Origin: Gordius sp. MW1
Taxonomy: Eukaryota; Nematomorpha; Gordioida; Gordea; Gordiidae
NCBI GenBank assembly: GCA_964036665.1
Contig: OZ038533.1
Location: forward strand, 11,678,413 to 11,742,412
Direction of reading: 5' to 3'
DNA: 64,000 nucleotides
Positions 46,401 through 57,011 of the stretch are shown here, one piece after another. How positions within the stretch are numbered: the first letter of the stretch is position 1; each line of letters starts with the position of its first letter. The position numbers were made by a program, and so were the translations under genes. A model generated the notes under the pieces. It searched no databases and was not told the DNA's origin. It worked only from the letters and a program-made list of their open reading frames with translations.

Positions 46401-48989
46401 GGGAGAAGTAAGTCTAAAATTTTAAAAAATTCTCATTCTGTACCCTCCCTAAATCATTATTGTCCCCTCTAGTTCTAAACCTGACTGCCCATGCCTCCAC
46501 GCAATACATTAATATATATAACTCCACAAAAACTTAAATTCACAATTCACCTTTATAACCATTCATTTTAAAATCTTAGAAGATTAAATAAAAAATAGTA
46601 ATGTTATGTCAAAATTGAAGTAGCAGTTACATAACAACCAATATGCTTAATTTTTTTTTTAAAAACTGAGTCTTGACCCAGATATAGGGGACATTTATAT
46701 GCATATACATGGCTTGGCAGCTGCATTTTGAATATGTGTATAGGTTATATATTGGCAGGAAAATACTAACATGTTTCCCTCCAGGCTGGAACAGTTTGTG
46801 AGCATATATAGTTACTTAACCTTGAATGGAGAGGGCAATGCAACATTTTTTATATTATAATTTAGTATTTAAATTATAACATAGCAGATTAATAAAAATT
46901 AACACCAAAAAAGTTAAGGTAGCACCTTTTCTATATAAGGTTTTTAAATTTTATGTTACTAATAATTAATTTCAATTCATATTTTCTCAAATTTTCAAAA
47001 TTCATTAGACATGAATAAATTCATGCTTTAAATAAAATATGTTATATCATTATTATATTGATCACATATTAAATGCTATGCAATTTCATTAAACTTATAA
47101 TTAAAATGAAGCTAAAATAAGATCTACATTTTAATGGGCAAACATTATAAATTGCAAATATAAATTACTATACAAAAATAAATGATCAGTAATTTAAAAA
47201 CCCTAAAATATTATCAAAATAATCAAAAAAATTTATATATAAGTATGTATAGGGTTTCTTATTAAATCACAATATGCAAAAAAAAGGTTTCAAAATTTGC
47301 CAATCAAAAAAGATTTATAAAATAACTTACCATCCAAATTGTAAGCGCCTGACCATGGTTAATACTCAATGAATATCAATATGTAGTTCCAGGGACACTA
47401 AAGAAACCGCTAATAACAACAACGTATCATATGATAAATTAAACCATTATGCTAATAACCAAATAAGTTACCACAGAATATACGAAAAAAATCCTAATTA
47501 ATTGGAGGTTTAATTTAATATTTTGAACAAAATATGCATTGCACATACTTTAAGTTTATATTTTGATACTTTTTATATTATATACAGGCCTAACGTAAAC
47601 AATTACGTGACCTATCCATAAATGCCATAAATAGACTTTTTACCTATTCTTATAAATGCACTTTTACAATGACTTTGAAAGTCTATTTTAAAACAAAGAA
47701 TACCTCATACATTTAATTTTAACTCTTTATAGTTTAATTTATGGTGGTCCCGTATAAAATGCACAACTTATTTTGGATAATAATTTATTTTGTGCATAAT
47801 ATTTTAATTAATACATAGCATTTTTTTACGCATCTCTCTATGAATTGGGCAAGTAAAATTGAGATCTTTTAGAGATGCCTATTTGTTTCTTTCTTTCTCT
47901 CCCTCCCACGCCCCCTTTGGTAATTAGCGTTTGTATATATATCAAAACCCTCCTCCCATATCCATGTTAACCACCACTGCGTCAAGCACCGATTTTATAT
48001 ATGTTTAGATCTCTCCCTTTCCCCCTCTCTTCCACTCCCGCCCCCATATTAATCCAGGCACACATGAAGGGGGCGGGAGTGGAGGAGAAAGAGAGGAGAG
48101 TAGGTGAAGGGAGAGAAATATGTGTTAGTAAACATTGCGTACTTAGTATGAACTCTAATGTACTCCGTTTACCAGACATCTTGGGTCGAATTTTAATAGA
48201 AAATGGGTTTACGCGAACGCGTATAAATTTAAGTATATGGATGATATAAAAAAATAAAATTTGGGACGTATAGATGAAACTTTAATCTACAGGAGTAAAT
48301 TAATATTTTTTGATATAAATAAAAAATTTTGTGGCTATTGAACCTCAAAAAGGGGTGAAGTTGGCATTTTTTACATCTTCAACTCGTTAATCTAAAAAAC
48401 GGAAAGTTTTGAAAAAAAACTAAAAACATATAATTCTTCAGAGCGAAATTCTCTAGCAAACTAAATGGTCTGTTAGCGGGATGAAATCACAAAGTCAATA
48501 TTTGTAGAGCTGTGAAATTACATCATATTTGATTGTTAAATTAAAAGCAATTTTTTGTAAGATGAGATGCCTAAATATTTTTACAAGATTTACGAAATAT
48601 ACAAACTATAAATTAACAAAATGTGAAATTCATACGGATGATAATATAAATGTGGTTTTACTCCATTATATAAAAATTTAGGATGAAGGTCTGGATTTGG
48701 AACACGAAGAGCAAGAGTGGATTGAATTTTTAAGACTAAGGATTTAATCACAACTGCTTCAAATAATTTATAAATTTATTTGCTTTGGATTCATATCGTG
48801 CCTTCAAGATCTCCTCCTCTTCATAATTATTTAAAGTTAACAAGAGTGTCGCATGCTGCCTTAATATATATCTTCATCTTCATACTATAAGTACAACTAT
48901 TTTTTAAAATTTTTAAAGCTAATTTTTAATTAAGCTGCAATACTGCCACTTTCAGATGATGGGTATTACAGCTTACTCAATGAGAAAAG
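43452..48989. other. AT-rich intergenic, 5' flank of furin
   Basis: About 5.5 kb with only chance-length open frames. The furin frame is open for a further 54 nt or so upstream of 43451 to an in-frame stop, so a 5' non-coding exon or promoter should lie here, but no site can be fixed. A G/C-rich inverted repeat is at 48027-48087. A possible small repeat with GGGCAT...TGCCCATGCC ends lies near 46379-46495. Confidence 0.5.
48027..48087. repeat. G/C-rich inverted repeat (hairpin)
   Basis: CTCTTCCACTCCCGCCCCC (48027-48045) pairs with GGGGGCGGGAGTGGAGGAG (48069-48087), 17 of 19 positions, around a 23-nt loop. Weaker purine/pyrimidine complementarity continues outward to about 48007 and 48115. It produces mirror-image open frames on both strands that are not genes. 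Confidence 0.8.
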
Positions 48990-49116
48990 TGTATAATACT
49001 TTATTTAAATGAATCGCGAACACATAACTATAAGAATACCAAAAGTTAATTATGTTTTATAGTAGTGTTTGTAATGGATTTAATTTTATAAAATAGCACT
49101 TCTTATATACGCAACA
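48990..49116 (-). repeat. 3' LTR of element C
   Basis: 127 bp, closely matching 51714-51836 (shared TTTATTTAAATGAATCGCG, ACCAAAAG, TTTGTAATGGATTT). The integrase C-terminal frame ends inside it. Confidence 0.8.
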
Positions 49117-49409
49117 TATGCCGTTTCTTTAAAAGAGTTAGATTTCCTCAATAAGTCTGGAAGGTGGGAGAGTTGGATTTCCCCAATAAGTTTGGAAGGA
49201 GTGCTAACAAGTCTTTTAGTGAGGCTACTAAGTTCTGGACATTCTTCCGCTAAGCTTTCATTCGCACAAAAGCTCTGGTCAACGTGTTGTTGAGAAGCTG
49301 TCTCTACTGGTGTAGGAGGTAACTCTATTGTGCCATCGGCTTTCCTATTCCTAAGCTGATCGGCATAACTCCTCCGCAATCTACCTTCAAATTCCACCTG
49401 GTATGACAC
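49086..49409 (-). pseudogene. integrase C-terminal fragment of element C
   Basis: Reads SYQVEFEGRLRRSYADQLRN at its start, the same chromodomain-less C-terminal block as YNVRTNEGIRRKHADQLK in element F (about 58480-58545). A long hydrophilic tail follows and ends in the LTR. No DDE catalytic core lies upstream. Confidence 0.7.
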
Positions 49410-49426
49410 AGGGCTTGTACTTGAGA

Positions 49427-50419
49427 CTAGAGCTCCTTTGAGTTATTGCCGCCCAAAATCCAGCTACCCAAACTATTAGAACAGACTCGGGAAGGTGAGC
49501 CTCTTCGATGTTCATTGTGCTGCTGTTGTTGGTGAAGATGATTGGAAGAGCAGTAATTAGGGGCTTCTTGGAACTCCAGTCTCAATTTTCCATCTCTCCC
49601 GCTATGGTTATTAAAACGTTTGACAGACCCTCTCCCGAGGGCCGAAGAACCAAATCGAGAGTTGACATTAAGTTGACTTGGCGTAGGGTAAATGGCTTGA
49701 GATCGCACCGAGTTCCTGCTTCAGCTATTTTGTATGGGAGAAGAACCGAGCATCCTTTGAGTCTTATAATATCCACCGCCGTCACTACGATGTAAAGGAA
49801 AACGAAGTTCAGGAGGGCTAAAGGGACTTCGAGGTCTAATACTCTGTCTCCTCCCTTTATAAAGTTGATCAGGACGGCTACAGGGACTTCGAGGTCTAAT
49901 TCTTTGGCTCCTATTCGCACCCATGCGAGAGACCGGTCCTCCTCCTGCTCCTCTGGAGTCCTTTTTAGGTTGTCTTCCAACTTCATTTTGTTGTGTGGCC
50001 CCAGCGGGAAATGATTGGTGATACCCTCCACTACCTAAAGGGAAATTCTCGCAAATAATTGCCACAAGCGCCCCCGACTCTATTACTCAAGGATATAGTG
50101 TTTCCATACGTGGGCGTAGTAACTATTTTAAACCATTTTGCCATATTATAATACCGATAATTCCTATCGTTCGAACCCGAAACTCTTGTAGGTAAATGCC
50201 TAACATCATGGGGTGGAAAGCTACGATTCAAACCTCCTTTGCCGCTCCTATAAGATGTGGAGGGAGGTTGAAGGTCGTGCCGGGACGATGATTTTTGTTG
50301 GTGCAATAGATGCCTCTGTCGCGTTCGTCCTTGCTCTGCCTCCGGAACGTCTCTCATTATCGTATAAGGATCTGGGAGATGCGTTGGCCTTTAAATTTAA
50401 TACCGGTTTACTGAAGTAA
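49427..50419 (-). other. unassigned internal region of element C
   Basis: Overlapping open frames in different phases with no RT or RNase H motifs. One frame (49582-50031) repeats LDLEVPVAVLINF and LDLEVPLALLNF, showing a roughly 66-bp internal duplication. Gln- and Arg-rich stretches suggest low-complexity filler in place of the usual pol. Confidence 0.5.
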
Positions 50420-50474
50420 TTACGCCTATCATCCCATCAAAAATGGCCCGAAACTCTTCTGATTTTTCCATTTT

Positions 50475-50840
50475 TTAGATAAATGACTGCTCGTCTAATA
50501 ACTTTAACTTTTGAACCTTTACTATTGGTGGCAGGACAAGCTTAAAAGCTAGGCTCCATGGCAATCTAAAAAGGGGTACGTCATGTTTTTTGGTTACTAA
50601 AGCCGTTAAGGTTTTAGTTTGTGACCTAACTTGCATTTTCATGGATGTCTCGCCTAAAATCTCTAAAGTAGTATTACCGTACACCATGGGCGATATGGTC
50701 GATTTTATTTCTGGAGACCCAATTTTCTTCCACATATTACTATTAATTATAGTTGAGCTCCAGTGTCGTAGTCCTTGAGCTCCAGTGTCGTAGTCCATAA
50801 GAGTAGGAATTCCATTAAGTTTTAATTCAATGACCGCTCG
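50475..50840 (-). pseudogene. protease region of element C
   Basis: MDYDTGAQ near 50780-50798 matches the DTGA active site of retroviral-type aspartic proteases. A 22-bp unit (50753-50774 and 50775-50796) is duplicated in tandem right after it, repeating the DTGA-coding bases and shifting the frame. The remaining frame includes a KLLDEQSFI end. Confidence 0.6.
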
Positions 50841-50939
50841 ACGCCCCCGACGTTTAATATGATTGATCGCATCAATGGTAGCATTATCGCTGTCGTCTCC
50901 ATTGATATTAATCTTTTGGACTTTAGGGTCTTCCCTACA

Positions 50940-51683
50940 ACGTCGCGCATAATGACCTTTCTTATCGCAATTCCTACAAATTACCTTGAAATCGGATCAT
51001 TGGTTTCGCCGATGCTGTTGACCCCAGCGTCCACAATTAAGACTTCTGATAACAATATCCTTATAACACTCTTCGTTCGATTTATTGTAGAATTTAGAAA
51101 TCTTGTGTACTACCTCTTGCGCCTCTTGGACCTCCATATCGGCCCTTTCAAATGTCAAGGCCATTTCTAGCACCTTGCTCAATGCTAGGGGCGTTCCGTC
51201 CTTCTCGTCACAGTTTGGATAGTTACTTCTTATTTCCAATTCTAATCGAGGAATGCCTCCCCCAAAAATGAGTTGATCCCTTATACGAAATTCAACATCT
51301 GTTTTGAAATTACAGGACTGCACAGTAGTACTTAATTTTCTATAAAAATCCATAATCGACTAACCAAATGTTCGTTTTTATCTCATAAGATCCATCCTGG
51401 CTGAAAAAGCTGTAACCTTTTTCTTAAAAATCTTACGTATGGCACACATGATTTCTTCCCAATCCGCGTCCTTGAATAATTTAGGATAAAGGAACTGGGA
51501 TAATTTTTCTAAATTTGCCAAGCCAAAATAAGCTCTAATCAGCTTCTTCTTCACCGAATTCGAAGATATCCTTGCAATATCGAGTTTTGCATCAATATGA
51601 TCTATATATAAATCGATATCGTCTTGCGTTGGATCGAAACCGGTTAATGTAATTCTTCCCAGTTTTTCATTCTCCGCAATCAT
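50940..51683 (-). pseudogene. gag of element C
   Basis: The first part (51378-51683) starts MIAENEKLGRITL and has a KLIRAYFGLANLEKLSQFL capsid-type helix region. The second part (50997-51353) continues the capsid with IRDQLIFGG and KVLEMALTFERAD. A zinc knuckle CRNCDKKGHYARRC (C-x2-C-x4-H-x4-C) is at about 50940-50985 in another phase. The capsid layout is like gag of element F (IEKIRTLVYP...RDQFLHGI). Confidence 0.75.
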
Positions 51684-51713
51684 AATCCGCCGATCGCGCC
51701 AGAATGTTGAATA

Positions 51714-51836
51714 TGTATAATACTTTATTTAAATGAATCGCGAACACATGTTATAAGAGTACCAAAAGATAATTATGTTTAGTAGTAGTCTTTGTAATGG
51801 ATTTTTTATAAAATAGCATTTCTTATATATACAACA
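51714..51836 (-). repeat. 5' LTR of element C
   Basis: 123 bp; element orientation TGTTGTATATATAAG to ATACA. Next to the TGGCGCGATCGG primer-binding-like site and gag start. Confidence 0.8.
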
Positions 51837-51849
51837 TAGTAATCGTGAT

Positions 51850-54417
51850 GGTGATAACAAATCATGTATTTAACCAGGGGTAGTTTGTTTAGCTACTATA
51901 AATTCTCATTACTAATCATTGTTGGGTAGAAAATTTGACAGACAATTCTCAGCATTTTGTTCACCTTTGTTTGTATGCTTTTGATTAAGCATGTCTTCTT
52001 GAGGTTTTAAGTCTCGCAGCCGTAAAAGAGTACTGGGAGGATTAAGATTTTATAAAAACGAAGTTTGGTGTTTCTTGAAAACATTTTGCAGTTCCAAATT
52101 CTATGACATTGTTTGAACCTGTTGGTAGCTTTTGTTATTTTTTCCGAGACATCAGCGTGGTATACTTGTCCGTGCACAGAGACACACCGAGGTATTTAAC
52201 TTGATCCGAGGGTTTAATAATATTAATATGGCTCATGATACTCGCATTGGGTTGCGGGTTAAGGGCAAGTAGTATCGATTTTTTGGCATTAATGATCAGG
52301 CCTTCTTGGGCTGAACATATCAATCGTGCATGTTTTGTAGATTGGTCAGTGAGTCGGAGATGAGGCAGATATCATCAGCAAACAAAAGAGATGAGATCCT
52401 CGTGTTGTTACTCAACAGCAAGCCATCGCTTGGGAATATGGATCTCTTCAGTATTAGGATCAAACCCGAGATAAAGATTAGAGGGGATAGGGGGCACCGC
52501 CTTACACCCGAGTTCGGAGTGATTGGGTTCGAGAGAAAACGGTAATGTCTGAAAAAGAGTTTTCGGATTTTATATAGCATGAAAATAAGTCATATATTTT
52601 TTTTGGAAGTCCTAGTAAACAAAGGGTTTCTCATATATATAGATGTTGAAAAGAGTCAAATGCCTTAAAGATGTCAAGGAGGAGTATGTAGAGGGGGCTT
52701 TTTGCGCATTTAGATTTGTCAATCAAGTTTTTTATGGTTAATATATGGTCGGTTGTTGTGCGCGAGCTCCTGGAGCCTGCTTGTGAGTGATTTATTTTAC
52801 TGTCCATGTACGAGTTAACTAGGTGGTAGAGTGTGCTTATGAAAATTTCTGAGCTGAGACTTATTAACTATGCCTCTGTAGTTATTGGGGTCAAGTGGTT
52901 GCCTTTTTTGAAGATTTTTATCAAAACACTGCTAGACCATGACTCGGGCAGTTATTCATTCATTCATTTTCGAATAATGGTTAGCTGGGAGAAGTTTTAG
53001 GATTGGCTTTGTATAGTTCGGCTAAAATTCCTTCTTTCAGTGGCTTTGTGGTTCTTAAGTTATTTTATGGTTTGCATGATCTCGTGACCACTAGGGAGTT
53101 GATGATCTATCTTGGCCTCACCAGGGCCTTTAAAGCCCTTGCTAAACCCTGCATAAATATCTATATAAGGTAATGGGGTGGGGAAGGAAAAAATTTCCCG
53201 GAAGTGTTTTTCCCATGATTTCAGTTGAACCATGGAACCTTTGGGCTTGGGGTTGGAGATGCTCGTTGCGACTGAGGATAAGCCTTTAGTTAGGGCTTTT
53301 ACGTTTTTAGAAAGTTTGTGCGTATTGTTAGTTTTACTTGCAACTTCTGCTTTTATCCCCAGCGTAAATCCTCTTATCGCGGTGCACACTAGCCTTTATA
53401 AACTTGTTGATTGCTTGTAGATGCTCTTTTTTCAATTTGACTGATGATCTGGTTATTGCGCTCCTCTCATCCATAAGGTGAAGGGATTCAAAGAAGAGTG
53501 ATTTGTTATAATGGGGGGGGGGGGGGGGATGGGTTTTAAGTTGAGCGATGATGTGATCAAGCTTTCTGTTATAGCGCTTTGCTCCTCAAAGGTCGTGTTA
53601 ATTGATTGTGGTGTTGTCTTAATTCTCTTTTGCAAGTTCTCGTTGAATAATTTAATACTCTCAGCGTCGTTTAAACGCGGCCAGGGAGTTACGCGAACCT
53701 TTTTTGAGGTGTTATGTAGCGATGCTGACGTGATATAGATATCTGTTTCTAACGTGTGGTGGTCTAATGATTTGTAAGGGTTGGGGTAGGATGCGTAGTT
53801 TCTAACAATCATTTTCTATTTAAATTCGGTCAGGATAGGGCCTATCAGACCTCTTCTAGGTCGCTAGTTTGTTGGAATTTAATGTGGAGAAAATTGATCG
53901 AATGGACCATTTGTGGTCATTATACCCCTTGATCAGGATTTTGCCGTTTCTGTTGGTGTGGCCAAGAGTATTAAGACCCACACATGAGGGGTGAGAATTT
54001 GGGGATGATTCCACGATTTTAATGTTTTTTTAGGGAGATAGGATATTTTTTGATGGATGTTTTGAAAAAATTCAACAATGTATTTTTTATGATAGTTTGT
54101 AGGGGAATAAATGTTAATAAAAGTTAGCCGTTCGTTTTTGTTACTCTCAAGAGTTAATGTAATTACTCTCGGGGAGACGGGGTTGTGAGAGATAATATGG
54201 AGTGAGTTCTTTACTACAATGGAGACACCTGCATCTTTCTCTGTTTTTGCACCTGAATTATATGATGTGAATCCATAAACTTGTGCAGGCCGTCCTCTTT
54301 AATTCTGGTTGGTTGTAGAAGGAGGACATCTTTATTACGGATTTTCATGAAGGTTAATATGTCGTCCCGTTTGTCCTTGACAGTATTCACATTGATTGAG
54401 GTGACTTGCAGTTTCAT
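51850..54417 (-). pseudogene. LINE ORF2: APE endonuclease and reverse transcriptase
   Basis: Minus strand, broken by several frameshifts. The endonuclease starts MKLQVTSINVNTVKDKRDD (54417) with LLLQPTR where LQET is typical, then RLTFINIYSPTNY (about 54110-54150). A linker follows (53453-53812, KVRVTPWPRLND; 53060-53389, WEKHFREIF). RT includes NSGVRRCPLSPLIF and LLFADDICLISDS (52320-52520) and QVKYLGVSL (about 52180). A C-terminal KILILPVLFYGCET block is near 52040. The FADD is intact but the endonuclease Glu is lost, so it is not mobile. Confidence 0.85.
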
Positions 54418-54923
54418 TTTATAGCGAGTGATGGAATAACGTTAAGTGGGGAAATATTTGAAGGGAGGTAGCTAGCCAATATTTGATTTAGGAGGAACGA
54501 TAATAGGGTGATGAATGGGGAGAGCAAACAAGGACCCGCGAATGGTTAGATAAAAATTCCAACAAAGAAATAAAAGTTTATCAAGTTTATCCGTCGCGTT
54601 GTCGTGCAGAGGTAATGAGGATCATTGAATAATTAAGCCAAATTATAGTAAAGCTGTTAAGTAATACGATAATAGTTGAGTTCGAGTTGTGTGAGTTTTG
54701 TATAAGAGGGGTGTCATACTGAAAGATGGGTGCATACGGGAGTGCACTGAAATTCAGACGGTGCGCCATGATTGGTTACGTTTTAGTGGATTCTAAGTAG
54801 GGGAGGAGGGAAGAGGGTGAGCGAGGAAAGAGAGAAGACTTGTGCAGTGTTCATGTAACAAATGTATTTATTATGCATTGCAAATATATATATTCCCCGA
54901 TGACATTCAAGAGCTTAGCTATC
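54418..54923. other. possible LINE 5' region and spacer
   Basis: No coding signal I can support. It may contain the 5' untranslated region of the LINE on the minus strand. GAGCTTAGCTATCCCGGC next to 54929 is the left flank of element F. Confidence 0.35.
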
Positions 54924-54928
54924 CCGGC

Positions 54929-55098
54929 TGTAATATCATAGATTAATACTTTGTATTTATATATACGTTTAAGTTCGTTGTTCCTAGTGTAATATACTGG
55001 TTTTTTATCATCACATGTTTTAGTTGATTTTTGCATATTTAAAGCTTCAGCGTATTTCTGAGTAGTTGATATACTACATTGTTGTTAAGAATACTACA
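54929..55098 (+). repeat. 5' LTR of element F
   Basis: 170 bp, TGTAATATCATAG to ATACTACA; near-identical to 58705-58876. Very short for a Gypsy LTR. Confidence 0.9.
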
Positions 55099-55199
55099 TT
55101 TATTGGCGCGGTAATACATATATTCTTTGGCCATGGACATCATTCCTAGTTACATCCTACAGATAAGATTGAATCTTATATTTTTACGATTGAAAATAT

Positions 55200-55900
55200 T
55201 TTTAGGGCCAGGAATATTAAAAATTTGGATAAGAAGGCCACAACGCTGATATTGGCGTATATGAGCCTATCTCACATCGAGAAGATAAGAACTCTTGTAT
55301 ACCCAAAGGATATTACTAAACTAAATTACAATGAATTGATTCATATCATCAGAAAGGTATTTACTGTAAAAAATACCATTTTTCAAAATAGATTAATGTT
55401 TAATCGTTGCCTAAAAAATAATGGAGAGTCAATAAAATATTATGCAACAAAAATGAAACAAATTGCAGAAGAATGTGACTTTTCTATACAACTTAATGAA
55501 CGGTTGAGGGATCAATTTTTGCATGGAATACAGAATGAAACTTTTGAAAATGAAGTTAGAACAAGACGTTTGAAGATTTGTATAAAATGAAGCAATGGAA
55601 TTAGCAAGAAATGAAGTAGTAACTCATGAAATAGATGTAATATATCAAAAGTCTAAGCCATAATTTAGACATGTCACCACAAAGAAATTTCTCCACCAAG
55701 GATCAACATCTATTAAAAGATGTGAGAGATGTGGAAAGGTGCATGAAGTTAACAAGTGCCCAGCATTTAATAAAGAGTGCTACAAATGCCACAGAAGGGG
55801 ACACTTTGCAAGATTTTGTCATACATACAGGATCTGTCAATATGATAAAAACTTTACACGTAAAAAATTATACAAGTTTGGGGATGAAGAAACCCTACAT
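55200..55900 (+). pseudogene. gag of element F
   Basis: Capsid part (55225-55590): SHIEKIRTLVYPK, IHIIRKVFTVKN, LRDQFLHGIQNE, then a frameshift. Nucleocapsid part in another phase: CERCGKVHEVNKC and CYKCHRRGHFARFC, two zinc knuckles (about 55720-55815). The break lies between capsid and nucleocapsid and is short, so the parent element was probably active recently. Confidence 0.8.
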
Positions 55901-57011
55901 CAAGGTTTGTATCAACCAAAAACTATGCAAGATGCTTTTCGATACAGGCGCAGCAGTCTCAATTATAAACCAAGAAATTTATAATTTGATTCAGAATCCA
56001 ACCCTTGAAGAATACCCAAAATTAAGATCTTTTGGAGACCATCCAATACCAATCTTAGGAAAAACTAAAGTTAAAGTTCAACTTGGTCTAAAAGCTTTGA
56101 TATTACCTGTAGTGGTTACAACAGCAAACGAAGGGGCAATTTTTGGCCTTGACTGGATAAAAGCGTTTGACCTTGACCTGCCGGGTGAGGTTTTAATAAA
56201 CAAAATACAACATGAATTAGATTCCCTATTACTTACTCGGTATCAAACTATATTTAGCGATGGCCCCGGAGTTATTAAGAATTATAAAGTCAAAATATTT
56301 TTAAAAGATGAAAGCCAGTCAATAGCATTTCAAACCCGAAGGGTACCGTTTCCGTTAAGACAAAAAGTAGAATCGGAATTTAAAAGGTTGGAGGAGGAAA
56401 ACATTATTGAACGGGTGGACCCATCTTCAAGTGAAGTTAAATGGATCACACCAACGGTAAATGTTGTTAAAGGGAATGGTTCTATTCGAATCTGTGGGGA
56501 TTTCAGAGTTGCTTTGAACCCCTACCTTAGTACCAATGATCATATGCTGCCAACATTTGATAATCTAATTACAAAAATAGCTGGTGGTGAGAAATACACA
56601 GTGATAGATCTACGCGACGCGTATTTACAAATGATGGTAGATGAAGAGAGTAGACAATTGTTAACAATTGCTACGCATGTTGGTCATTTTAGGTACAAAC
56701 GTTTGCCATTTGGTTTAGCGACGGCACCAAATCTTTTTCAACTGAAAAACTTATTAGATGGAATTCCGCAAACTGGAGTACTATTGGACGACATAATTGT
56801 TACAGGTAGAAACCAAAATGATCACTCAAAAAATTTAAATGAAGTACTAATGAGGATGCAAAATGCCGGTTTGAAAGCGAAGAAGGAAAAAGTGAAATTT
56901 TTCCAAGATTCCGTAATTTATTTGGGACACAAAATTGATTCAGCTGGTATTCACCCGACAGACGAACGTGTAGAAGCTATAAGTAAATTTAAAGTACCAT
57001 CTAACAATTAA
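55671..57011 (+). CDS. protease and reverse transcriptase of element F
   Basis: A 446-codon frame. The protease active site is MLFDTGAAVSII (about 55934-55970). RT follows: ICGDFRVALNP, VIDLRDAYLQM and LPFGLATAP. The palm reads VLLDDIIVTG with Leu in place of the usual Tyr of YLDD, then IYLGHKID. The frame ends at a TAA (57009-57011) before ELRSFLGLMN, where other copies would continue into RNase H. The first residues overlap the nucleocapsid in another phase, so the real start is probably by frameshift. Confidence 0.8.
   Translation: MSPQRNFSTKDQHLLKDVRDVERCMKLTSAQHLIKSATNATEGDTLQDFVIHTGSVNMIKTLHVKNYTSLGMKKPYIKVCINQKLCKMLFDTGAAVSIINQEIYNLIQNPTLEEYPKLRSFGDHPIPILGKTKVKVQLGLKALILPVVVTTANEGAIFGLDWIKAFDLDLPGEVLINKIQHELDSLLLTRYQTIFSDGPGVIKNYKVKIFLKDESQSIAFQTRRVPFPLRQKVESEFKRLEEENIIERVDPSSSEVKWITPTVNVVKGNGSIRICGDFRVALNPYLSTNDHMLPTFDNLITKIAGGEKYTVIDLRDAYLQMMVDEESRQLLTIATHVGHFRYKRLPFGLATAPNLFQLKNLLDGIPQTGVLLDDIIVTGRNQNDHSKNLNEVLMRMQNAGLKAKKEKVKFFQDSVIYLGHKIDSAGIHPTDERVEAISKFKVPSNN

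Larger units (their letters stand above)
48990..51836 (-). mobile_element. short-LTR Gypsy-like element C, internally deleted
   Basis: Minus strand. LTRs of only about 123-127 bp at 51714-51836 (5') and 48990-49116 (3'), both TGTTG...ATACA in element orientation. A primer-binding-like TGGCGCGATCGG is at 51701 downward. Gag (51683-50940), a protease remnant (about 50800) and the C-terminus of integrase (49409-49086) are present; RT, RNase H and the integrase core are not seen. No target duplication could be matched. Confidence 0.75.

Noticed and set aside
48001..48249. Mirror-image frames on both strands
   Set aside because: Explained by the inverted repeat at 48027-48087.
54587..54769. 60-codon frame upstream of the LINE
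   Set aside because: No similarity recognised and no support beyond length.
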